Below, piece by piece: positions 1-5,425 of a stretch of DNA of 9,395 bases. Positions within the stretch are counted from its first letter, which is position 1. Each line of letters opens with the position of its first letter. Where the stretch lies: positions 1 to 9,395 of the forward strand of contig CAJVZA010000069.1 in NCBI GenBank assembly GCA_913009315.1. The letters are read 5' to 3'. Under the pieces are notes generated by a model, which was not told where the DNA came from, made no database searches, and saw only the letters and a program-made list of their open reading frames with translations. The translations under genes and the position numbers were made by a program. The stretch comes from an uncultured Hippea sp. (GTDB taxonomy: Bacteria; Campylobacterota_A; Desulfurellia; JAADFJ01).

Positions 1-1
1 C

Positions 2-124
2 CTGTTGATAAATGTTATTGCTGGGAATAGAGTGACGGAACAATCTCAAAAAACGTTGATAATAAAGGGATTGCCACGCACCTTTCGGTGCTCGCAATGA
101 CAAATAGGAGTTTATCAACAGACT
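2..124. repeat. 123-bp dispersed repeat, copy 1, with terminal inverted repeats
   Basis: Bases 2-12 (CTGTTGATAAA) and 111-121 (TTTATCAACAG) are perfect 11-bp inverted repeats, giving the look of a miniature inverted-repeat element. The whole stretch aligns without gaps to 2583-2705. By hand count about 57 of 67 bases match in the left half and about 35 of 56 in the right half. It has no coding capacity. It lies just upstream of a transposase remnant, and the two copies enclose that remnant, an integrase remnant and pyk. I do not recognise a named family. The sequence shows the repeat; its mobility is inference. Confidence 0.75.
70..98. repeat. REP-like imperfect hairpin inside repeat copy 1
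   Basis: ATTGC (70-74) pairs with GCAAT (94-98) and GCACC (78-82) pairs with GGTGC (87-91). They are separated by a small internal loop (CAC/TC) and capped by the tetraloop TTTC (83-86). Imperfect palindromes of this kind, often ending in GCAATGAC, are REP-like elements that RAYT transposases are thought to mobilise. A Y1-type transposase remnant starts 46 bases downstream. The matching position in repeat copy 2 has lost the pairing. Confidence 0.6.
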
Positions 125-143
125 CGTTCACTACAGTGTTTAG

Positions 144-532
144 ATGGCGAGATTATGCAGAATTGTCGTTCCCAACTTACCCGTGCATATTATGCATCGG
201 GGCAATAATAAAAAAGACATCTTTGAATCTGAAGAGAATATGACTCGGATCAAAGAAGATATTGCTCAAGCCTTATCCAAATATGATTGTCATCTACATG
301 CCTATGTCATCATGACCAATCACTTGCATCTCCTTATTATCCCCACGGACAAAGTACAGATAGGTAAATTTATACAGACGATGGCGCAGCAAATCGATAT
401 GTTCGTTATTTCCAATGCCGCACGCAATAGAACAGGAACTATCCGGGAAGGTCGGTTTAAGTCATGCCTGGTAGAAGCGAGAATTATCTCTTTACCCTCT
501 ATCGTTATATTGAAATGAATCCTGTTAAGATG
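144..532 (+). pseudogene. Y1 (IS200/RAYT-type) transposase remnant, frameshifted and truncated
   Basis: The first frame (from ATG 144) opens with MARLCRIVVPNLPVHIMHRG, a typical start for REP-associated or IS200-like HUH transposases. It carries the metal-binding HxH as NHLHLL (about residues 59-64) followed by EGRFKSCLVEA. The family then expects a segment with the catalytic tyrosine; here that segment (ENYLFTLYRYIEMNPV) sits in another frame from about 479. One base appears to be missing at 474-479. After MNPVKM (ending at 532) similarity stops, so the C-terminal third or more is gone. These enzymes cut and rejoin single-stranded DNA at hairpins. This copy should be inactive. No good ribosome binding site precedes it. 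Confidence 0.85.
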
Positions 533-601
533 ATTGTTTACGGATTAACATTAGAAACATATGCAACTCTAATTAATTATTGCATAACTGCAAAGGAAAG
601 T

Positions 602-1015
602 GTGAGCAGATTTCTCGCTTTCTCAAATCGGAATGATGGAGTGAATGGGGATTTGCCGGTAGAAAAGTTCTTGACCCACATAAAAAAGAAAGATGACACA
701 CCTAACCGGCAAGTTCTCTATGCTCTCGGTAAACCCCCGCAGCGGAAAGATAAGACGTTATCGTATCAGTGAAAAGTTCATTCAGAATGCCGTAGGAAAG
801 GCTGTAAAGCAGGCAGGAATAGCCAAACATGCAACAGTTCGCACTCTCAGGCGCAGTTTTGCCGCATATATTCTTATGAAAAAAGTTAATATCAGGAGTA
901 TGCAGGAACTTATTGGTCATAAAAATGTTGAAATTGCAATAATATATCCACATATTTTAAGAGCATATCGAGTGCATCCAAAAGTCCACTCGACTATCTC
1001 TACGTAAAGAGTTAA
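602..1015 (+). pseudogene. Integron-type tyrosine integrase remnant (internal deletion, frameshifts)
   Basis: Bases 602 to about 719 encode VSRFLAFSNRND and VEKFLTHIKKK, which resemble the N-terminal SAM-like DNA-binding domain of long integrases; this half is the less certain. In the next frame, about 720-970, comes LSVNPRSGKIRRYRIS, then VRTLRRSFA, QELIGHK and IIYPHI. These match the IntI-like catalytic C-terminus, where the family has LSVDPRSG, HTLRHSFA, QELLGHK and MIYTHV. The His of HxxR is Arg (codon 840-842). The later His (918-920) and the nucleophile Tyr (945-947) remain. A second shift near 970 puts SKSPLDYL, the family's end motif, in a third frame ending at TAA 1013-1015. Roughly 150 central residues are missing. 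Such enzymes recombine attI and attC sites; this one is surely dead. Confidence 0.75.
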
Positions 1016-1060
1016 AAAGTTTTGTGTAATGATGAGATAAATTATGAATTTGGCATGATA

Positions 1061-1077
1061 CACAAAAATGGTTTGTG
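1061..1077. repeat. Short inverted repeat in the pyk leader
   Basis: CACAAA (1061-1066) and TTTGTG (1072-1077) are a 6-bp inverted repeat around a 5-base loop, 37 bases before the pyk start. It could be an operator or a leader hairpin, or chance. No convincing -35/-10 pair could be placed around it, so no function is assigned. Confidence 0.25.
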
Positions 1078-1113
1078 CCATAACCGGCTTCAAAGTCACT
1101 TGAGGGAGGTTGC

Positions 1114-2559
1114 ATGGGAGCGATAAAGGCAAAGATAGTCTGTACAATAGGTCCGGCTACGTCGTCGGAGAAAATGATTGCATCTATGATTAATGCCGGT
1201 ATGAATGTAGCCAGGCTGAATTTCTCTCATGGAACCCATGAGGAACACAGGCGCTATATTGATATTATCAGAAAGTGGAGCCTCAAACTTCAAAAACCGG
1301 TAGCAATACTTCAGGATTTGCAGGGGATAAAGATAAGGATCGGTAAGGTCGAGGGCGGCGCGGTCAATCTGAAAAAGGGGCAGTCTGTCCTGCTTAAACC
1401 CGGGGACGGTATTACCACAGAACAGACAATCTTTATATCATATCCTGCCCTTCTTAAAGACCTGAAAAAGGGTCACAGGGTGCTGCTTGACGATGGCTTG
1501 ATATCACTTCTGATTACAGAAAATAAGGAAGACGCCGTTGCAGCACGCGTAAAGGAGAGCGGAATTCTGACGGATCATAAGGGTGTGAACCTCCCCGATT
1601 CAAAGATTTCCCTGAGTCCGTTTACAGACAAAGATCAGGATGACCTTGCCTTTGGGTTTGATATGGGGGTGGATTATGTTGCGCTTTCATTTGTTATGGT
1701 GGCCAACGATATCAGGAAAGTCAAGGCGTGGCTGGACCGGCGCGGCGCGGCCATTCCCGTTATTGCAAAAATCGAAAAGCCTGAGGCGCTTCAGCATATT
1801 GATTCCATACTTGATGCGGCAGATGGGATAATGGTGGCCCGGGGCGACCTCGGAGTGGAGATTTTACCGGAAGAAGTCCCTCTTGTACAGAAAAACCTCA
1901 TTCGCAAGGCCAATGAACGGGGCAGGCTGGTAATTACAGCAACTCAGATGCTTGAGTCCATGCGCGAACATACGAGACCCACAAGGGCAGAAGCAACAGA
2001 TGTTGCAAATGCCGTGATTGACGGCACAGATGCTCTGATGCTTTCTGCTGAGACAGCCACCGGCAGGTATCCTCTCGAAACTGTAAGAATGATGAGAAGA
2101 ATAATTGAATATACGGAAAGTGAAATTATTCTGATTCATAAGGGACCATCTTCATTTTCTCTTAAGTTGAAAAGCGATGATAAACTAAGTTTTGCCGTGG
2201 CAGACGCTGCTGTCAGGGCTGCTGCTGAGGTTGGTGCAAAGTGTATAGTCGCTTTTACGCGTTCAGGATTTACGGCACTCCTTGTTTCAAAATGCAGACC
2301 GTCAGTGCCTGTCATTTCCTTTACACCCGATGAAATTGTTATGAGACAACTCTCTCTTTATTGGGGCGTAAAGGGCGCAAGACCTTTTCAGATGAAACCT
2401 CTGGTTCACACAGATGAAATGATTATTGAGGTAGAAAAGGCGCTAATTAACAAGAAGATGGCAAAAACAGGTGATATAATAATTATTATTGCAAGCTCTC
2501 CGCTTCATGACTGCGGGAAAACAAATTTTATGAAGATTCACAAGATTGAACAAAAATGA
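1114..2559 (+). CDS. pyk: Pyruvate kinase
   Basis: Cytosolic last step of glycolysis: phosphoenolpyruvate plus ADP gives pyruvate plus ATP. At 481 residues it is full length (E. coli PykF is about 470). Visible features are KIVCTIGPA (7-15), NVARLNFSHG (31-40) with the Arg/Asn/Ser ligand set, QDLQG (67-71), a B domain of about 72-168, IAKIEKPEA with the catalytic Lys (217-225), ADGIMVARGDLGVE (236-249), TQML (277-280), PTRAEATDVANAVIDGTDA (289-307), and a C-terminal domain from about 350. The ATG at 1114 has a strong GAGGGAGG site at 1102-1109. Two family signatures deviate: QGIKIR where QGPKIR is usual, and LSAETATG where LSGETAKG is usual. The gene stands alone between two repeat copies and degraded mobile genes, yet it is intact, so it is probably functional. 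Confidence 0.97.
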   Translation: MGAIKAKIVCTIGPATSSEKMIASMINAGMNVARLNFSHGTHEEHRRYIDIIRKWSLKLQKPVAILQDLQGIKIRIGKVEGGAVNLKKGQSVLLKPGDGITTEQTIFISYPALLKDLKKGHRVLLDDGLISLLITENKEDAVAARVKESGILTDHKGVNLPDSKISLSPFTDKDQDDLAFGFDMGVDYVALSFVMVANDIRKVKAWLDRRGAAIPVIAKIEKPEALQHIDSILDAADGIMVARGDLGVEILPEEVPLVQKNLIRKANERGRLVITATQMLESMREHTRPTRAEATDVANAVIDGTDALMLSAETATGRYPLETVRMMRRIIEYTESEIILIHKGPSSFSLKLKSDDKLSFAVADAAVRAAAEVGAKCIVAFTRSGFTALLVSKCRPSVPVISFTPDEIVMRQLSLYWGVKGARPFQMKPLVHTDEMIIEVEKALINKKMAKTGDIIIIIASSPLHDCGKTNFMKIHKIEQK

Positions 2560-2582
2560 GTACAAGGTAGCGTTTTTAAAGC

Positions 2583-2705
2583 TTGTTGATAAATGTTATT
2601 ACTATGAATTAACTGACAGAGCAATCTCAAAAAGCGTTGATAATAAAGGCGTTACAACATGCCTTTTGAGTTCAGGATTAACAATTAAGGGTTTTTCAAC
2701 AGACT
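2583..2705. repeat. 123-bp dispersed repeat, copy 2 (diverged)
   Basis: Gap-free match to 2-124: the left 67 bases are about 85 percent identical and the right 56 about 62 percent. The ends are degraded (TTGTTGATAAA at 2583-2593, TTTTTCAACAG at 2692-2702), but the terminal CAGACT is shared exactly. It begins 23 bases after the pyk stop. It ends where the truncated methyltransferase-like gene begins, which suggests that insertion or recombination at this element removed that gene's 5' end. Confidence 0.72.
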
Positions 2706-3129
2706 GTACTGGCGTCATTCTATTGTGTATGGCCGGTGCCGGTCGGCAAAACATTTGCCCTGACAGGCCGGGGTAATCTTATTTGGAATTAGCGCAGCTG
2801 TGCTGCCGATGGGCATGATTGAGTTTCGCACATTGCGAAGATCAATGGGACAGGATATTTCAAAACTTATAACAACGGGAATTTATAAATGGAGCAGGGA
2901 TCCGCAGTTTGTCGGCTGGTTTTTAATGCTTTTTGGAATATCGCTTGCCGGGCGGTCTGGGCTTGCATTTGCACTTACAGGAGTATTTGCCATTGCGATT
3001 TATCTGTACACTATTCTGTTGGCAGAGCCTTACCTTGAGAGTTTGCATGGAGAGGAGTATCGTTTATTCAAATTGAGGACTGCAAGGTGGATTGGAATCC
3101 AGAGGAAACAACAGTTAACTAGTAAATGA
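2706..3129 (+). pseudogene. Isoprenylcysteine carboxyl methyltransferase-like membrane protein remnant
   Basis: The C-terminal part, readable from GTG 2800 to the stop at 3129, shows the family pattern. DISKLITTGIYKWSRDPQFV resembles the usual LxTxGpYrxvRhPqY. Hydrophobic segments follow (WFLMLFGISLA; ALTGVFAIAIYLYTILL), and then the AEPYLESLHGEEYRLF signature. Upstream, another frame (2706 to about 2770) reads VLASFYCVWPVPVGKTFALTGR. It joins naturally to VILFGISAAVLPMGMIEF if one G of the GGGG run at 2770-2773 is removed. No start codon precedes it; the repeat at 2583-2705 ends exactly here. Members methylate small or lipid substrates at the membrane; the substrate here is unknown. A degenerate attC follows 17 bases after the stop, so it may once have been a cassette gene. 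A short functional form from GTG 2800 is possible but unlikely. Confidence 0.65.
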
Positions 3130-3145
3130 TTATAGTAAAATAAAA

Positions 3146-3206
3146 GCATAGCAAGGCGCATTAACTTAGACCCATCTCCGCGGCCCGGTTATGCGCAACG
3201 TTAGGC
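3146..3206 (+). other. Degenerate integron attC site, upstream of the hicBA cassette
   Basis: The site runs from GCATAGC (3146-3152, a weak R'') to GTTAGGC (3200-3206, a perfect GTTRRRY core). Between them GCGCATTAAC (3156-3165) pairs with GTTATGCGC (3188-3196), leaving one unpaired T, like the extrahelical bases that orient attC hairpins. R'' and R' are not complementary to each other. That is expected inside an array, because the last six bases of R' belong to the following cassette. The length, about 61 bp, is typical. Confidence 0.65.
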
Positions 3207-3228
3207 CATTTAAAAATAGGAGGCAAGA

Positions 3229-3447
3229 ATGAAAGCCGAGTTTACTGCCATCATTGAAAAGGCCCCGGAAGGAGGTTATTGGGCAATATGTCCAGAGATA
3301 CCAGGGGCCAATGGACAAGGTGAGACAATTGAAGAGGCGAAGAATAGCCTCAAAGAGGCGATTGAGTTGATTTTGGAAGATCGGAGAGAGGATATTCTTC
3401 GTGGTTTGCCCGAAGATGCGATTCGAGACAAGGTACAGGTTGTGTGA
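3229..3447 (+). CDS. hicB: HicB-family antitoxin
   Basis: A 72-residue protein with the HicB partial RNase H-like fold: FTAIIEKAPEGGYWAICPEI (5-24), then PGANGQGETIEEAKNSL (25-41), the usual PGxxxQGxTxEEA pattern, and an amphipathic helix to about residue 58. In the cell it would bind and neutralise the HicA mRNA interferase. It lacks the C-terminal helix-turn-helix or ribbon-helix-helix domain found in longer HicB proteins, so autorepression through this protein is doubtful. AGGAGG at 3220-3225 sits just before ATG 3229. It overlaps hicA by 4 bases (GTGA) and comes first, the reverse of the classical hicA-hicB order. Confidence 0.93.
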   Translation: MKAEFTAIIEKAPEGGYWAICPEIPGANGQGETIEEAKNSLKEAIELILEDRREDILRGLPEDAIRDKVQVV

Positions 3448-3623
3448 AACGTCGGGATCTGGAGCTAAAGCTCAGGATTGCTGAGTGCTATTTGAAGCGG
3501 GAGGGTGGATCGCACTCGCTTTGGGTAAACCCGAAGAATGGGGTTGTTGAAGCAGTTCCGCGGCATAAAGAGATAAAAGAGCCGCCGGCAAGAAAGATTC
3601 TGAAAAATCTGAATGCTGAGTAA
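3444..3623 (+). CDS. hicA: HicA-family mRNA interferase toxin
   Basis: A 59-residue protein with a double-stranded-RNA-binding-like fold: KRRDLELKL at the start, then LKREGGSHSLW with the catalytic His at position 24, and PRHKEIKEPPARKILKNL at the end, the standard HicA C-terminal pattern. It would cleave mRNA and arrest growth when HicB is lost. The GTG at 3444 overlaps the hicB stop as GTGA, so translation is probably coupled to hicB. No separate ribosome binding site is needed. The TAA at 3621-3623 is followed directly by the attC arm of the cassette. The length and conserved residues suggest an intact toxin. Confidence 0.9.
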   Translation: MKRRDLELKLRIAECYLKREGGSHSLWVNPKNGVVEAVPRHKEIKEPPARKILKNLNAE

Positions 3624-3625
3624 GT

Positions 3626-3698
3626 GGCCTAACAATGCGCCGCACCGGATTTTTATCCGCTGGCGCTCCATAGCGGCAGGTGAGCTTGGTCGTTATAT
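3626..3698 (+). other. Integron attC site of the hicBA cassette
   Basis: R'' is GGCCTAAC (3626-3633) and R' is GTTATAT (3692-3698), supplied from position 3693 on by the next cassette. The interior can fold: CACC (3643-3646) with GGTG (3679-3682), CCGCT (3657-3661) with AGCGG (3672-3676), and alternatively CGGAT (3646-3650) with ATCCG (3655-3659). Pairing is imperfect between the outer arms, as in attC sites recognised by structure. Total length is about 73 bp. Confidence 0.78.
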
Positions 3699-4124
3699 AT
3701 CAGAAAATTAAATGAGGAGGTATTAAAAATGAAAACACCGATTTGTCCTGCATGCGGTTGTTCCCTTGTAAGATTAGGTATTACTAAAGAGAGCGCAGTA
3801 ATACGGAAATACAAAGAAAAAGAATATTCATTCTGCTGCGATGAATGTGCCCTCATGTTCGAAGAAAATCCTGAAGCCCTGATAGAAGAAACTAATAGTC
3901 TCGTCGTGTGCCCAAGCTGCTTAGCAGAAAAACCAATAAGTCAAACCGTGGCAATTGACTACCAGGGTGAGAAGCTGCATTTTTGTAGGTGCCCACATTG
4001 TATGACTGTTTTTCAGGAAGATTCAGAATATTATATAAAACGTTTATCCGGCGAAATTGAATTTTCCGGCGTTTTTTCTGAGGGACGAGGGTGCTGCACA
4101 TAATGTGCAGTAAAGATGTATAAC
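3693..4124 (+). mobile_element. Probable third cassette (YHS-like gene) with truncated attC
   Basis: It starts at TTATATA after the G at 3692. Its own attC arm should read TATATAAC; TGTATAAC occurs at 4117-4124, one transition away, 14 bases after the gene stop. No GTTRRRY partner follows at a usable distance, because the minus-strand flavoprotein gene ends at 4136. The site seems cut off, making this the decayed right end of the array. Confidence 0.45.
3729..4103 (+). CDS. Cysteine-rich double YHS/TRASH-like metal-binding protein
   Basis: A 124-residue, probably cytosolic protein of two similar halves. Each has a CxxC knuckle followed about 22-27 residues later by an aromatic FC-x-C/xxC cluster. 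Half A is C6/C9 (plus C11) with FCCDEC (C36, C37, C40); half B is C61/C64 with FCRCPHC (C86, C88, C91). Both continue into an acidic helix (MFEENPEALI; VFQEDSEYYI) typical of YHS/TRASH domains, which bind metals such as Cu, Zn or Hg in metal sensing or trafficking. A GCCT tail adds two more cysteines. The exact metal and partner are unknown. GAGGAGGT at 3714-3721 is a strong ribosome binding site for ATG 3729. The gene begins 36 bases after a cassette boundary, in the cassette orientation, so it is probably a cassette gene. Confidence 0.7.
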   Translation: MKTPICPACGCSLVRLGITKESAVIRKYKEKEYSFCCDECALMFEENPEALIEETNSLVVCPSCLAEKPISQTVAIDYQGEKLHFCRCPHCMTVFQEDSEYYIKRLSGEIEFSGVFSEGRGCCT

Positions 4125-4135
4125 AAACCAAACAG

Positions 4136-5308
4136 TCAATTGTTTAATAGTTTCTTATTTAAGGAATGAGACGCGAGGTATCCGGTTGAAAATGCAGCCT
4201 GAAGGTTAAATCCTCCAATGCTTCCCTGGATATCCAACATTTCACCGGCGAAAAAGAGTCCTCCGACAAGTTTTGATTCAAGGGTTTTTGAATTGATATT
4301 TTTGAGGGACACTCCTCCTTTTGTAACAAATGCCTGTTCAACGGGACATTTTTTTATATTAATTGTGAAATGTTTCAATCCGGAGAAAAGTTTTCGCAGC
4401 GAGCTGTTTGAGATTTCTTTGCAGGATCTGTTTTCTGTAATTATAAACTGCGCTAATCTCTTTGGGATAATCGCAGAGACAGAATTTGTGAGTTTGCCGC
4501 TTTTTTCCCTGATAAAACGGATAAATTCCGCTTCATTCATTCCGATTAGTTCAATAACAAGCATCGCTCTGTCGAAATCTGCTTCAGAGAGTTTTAGTAT
4601 AGCCGGGCCGCTTATGCCGAAATGGGTAAAAATCAGATCGCCGGTTATTCGTTTCGAGGCTTTTTCCAATTTCAGCATAAGTTTGACATTTTTAAGCGAC
4701 ACTCCTTCTATGTGAGAAAAATCGCAATCGGAATAAAATGCCGATTCATAAGCTGACAGCTCGGTTATTTCATGACCAAAGCTGCGGGCGAATCTGTAGC
4801 CGTCTCCGGTTGAACCGGTTTTTGGATAACTGAGTCCGCCGCACGTCAAAAGCAGAGTCCTGCTTTGATATATAGATTTGCCGGTCTTGACCTCAAAAAA
4901 ACTGTTTTTTCTTACGTCGACTGCGGACTCAAATTGATGAAACTCAATCTGTTTTTCTCTCAGAAGTGATAAAAGCAGCTTACTGAACTGACCGGAAGTT
5001 GCATTTATAATTCTGATTCTATCATTTTCGTTTATCGTTTCGATGCCTATTGATTTTAAAAACAGAAGCAGCTGATCTCTAAAAAACAGGCGAAATGCGT
5101 CTTGCAAAAATCGTCCGTTTTTGCCGTAAGCTTCGAAAAACTCATTAAAACTTAGACTATTAGTGATGTTGCATCTTGTTCTGCCGGTGACGGCAAGTTT
5201 TTCGAGACCTCTCTGTTTATCCAAGAGTAGAATCTTATCCGATTTCAGGTTAAGTGCCGCAAAGACTCCGCTTACTCCGGCTCCAATAATTATGCAATCA
5301 TAAATCAT
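4136..5308 (-). CDS. BaiN/HI0933-family FAD-dependent oxidoreductase
   Basis: A flavoprotein of 390 residues, full length for the family (about 390-420). The N-terminal dinucleotide-binding motif GAGVSG (9-14) lies in a beta strand (MIYDCIIIGAG), and the FAD ribose acid is at LLLDKQ (28-32). The family's Gly-rich RCN motif appears as TGRTRCNITN (41-50), where SGGGRCNxTN is more usual. A C-terminal FAGEMLDIQGSIGGFNLQ (353-370) completes the FAD site. Annotated relatives are called NAD(P)/FAD-dependent oxidoreductase, aminoacetone oxidase-like or BaiN, but the physiological substrate is mostly unknown, so none is claimed. It is transcribed convergently to the cassette genes and divergently from the sugar operon. 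The ATG at 5308 lacks a clear Shine-Dalgarno sequence but has a promoter close upstream. Confidence 0.93.
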   Translation of the reverse strand: MIYDCIIIGAGVSGVFAALNLKSDKILLLDKQRGLEKLAVTGRTRCNITNSLSFNEFFEAYGKNGRFLQDAFRLFFRDQLLLFLKSIGIETINENDRIRIINATSGQFSKLLLSLLREKQIEFHQFESAVDVRKNSFFEVKTGKSIYQSRTLLLTCGGLSYPKTGSTGDGYRFARSFGHEITELSAYESAFYSDCDFSHIEGVSLKNVKLMLKLEKASKRITGDLIFTHFGISGPAILKLSEADFDRAMLVIELIGMNEAEFIRFIREKSGKLTNSVSAIIPKRLAQFIITENRSCKEISNSSLRKLFSGLKHFTINIKKCPVEQAFVTKGGVSLKNINSKTLESKLVGGLFFAGEMLDIQGSIGGFNLQAAFSTGYLASHSLNKKLLNN

Positions 5309-5340
5309 AAAAACAGTCTAACAGTTAAAAGCTTTTTTGC

Positions 5341-5367
5341 AGTATAAATTATTGCGACTGCTGTCAA
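5341..5367 (-). promoter_or_regulatory. Probable sigma-70 promoter for the flavoprotein gene
   Basis: On the minus strand, TTGACA (plus 5362-5367) and TATACT (plus 5341-5346) are separated by 15 bases, about 30 bases before the start at 5308. The -35 is a perfect consensus and the -10 is 5 of 6, but the spacer is shorter than the optimal 17. It overlaps the promoter read the other way. Confidence 0.45.
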
Positions 5368-5394
5368 TTTATGCAAAGTTTGATACAATATAAT
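5361..5394 (+). promoter_or_regulatory. Probable promoter of the polysaccharide operon
   Basis: CTGTCA (5361-5366), 17 bases, then TACAAT (5384-5389) fits a sigma-70 promoter, with TATAAT overlapping at 5389-5394. Transcription would start near 5396, leaving a leader of about 30 bases before ATG 5426. It shares its -35 region with the divergent minus-strand promoter. Confidence 0.4.
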
Positions 5395-5425
5395 TTGAAT
5401 TAAGGTATAAAATTATGGAGAGCAT

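Larger units (their letters stand above)
3201..3692 (+). mobile_element. Integron gene cassette carrying hicB-hicA
   Basis: The left boundary is G|TTAGGCC at 3200/3201 and the right boundary is G|TTATAT at 3692/3693, the standard attC cut between G and TT. Joining the two ends as in an excised circle gives GTTAGGCC, the exact reverse complement of the cassette's own R'' arm GGCCTAAC (3626-3633). Cassette organisation is otherwise standard: a short leader with a strong ribosome binding site, genes in the attC orientation, and attC starting 2 bases after the last stop. Toxin-antitoxin cassettes are common in sedentary chromosomal integrons, where they are thought to stabilise the array. Confidence 0.8.

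Noticed and set aside
1-143. CRISPR array or tRNA gene near the start
   Set aside because: Only one hairpin and one repeat unit are present, without regular spacers or cloverleaf elements.
464-772. A 102-codon open frame as an intact gene
   Set aside because: It is a chance fusion of the transposase tail (479-532) with the integrase N-terminal remnant (about 602-719) and an out-of-frame end.
702-1293. Several minus-strand open frames over the integrase remnant and the pyk start
   Set aside because: They are shadows of recognisable plus-strand sequences and lack ribosome binding sites or domain signals.
2546-2776. Open frame of 76 codons downstream of pyk
   Set aside because: It lies almost wholly in repeat copy 2, has no family resemblance, and its end overlaps the remnant of the methyltransferase-like gene in another frame.
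4094-4110. Perfect 8-bp inverted repeat CTGCACAT/ATGTGCAG as a transcription terminator
   Set aside because: The arms flank the YHS-like gene's stop, but there is no T-run on either strand after the stem, so an intrinsic terminator is not supported. It may be chance or part of the lost attC.
4218-4715. Plus-strand open frame of 165 codons opposite the flavoprotein gene
   Set aside because: It is antisense to a clear full-length flavoprotein with conserved FAD motifs, and its translation shows no domain.
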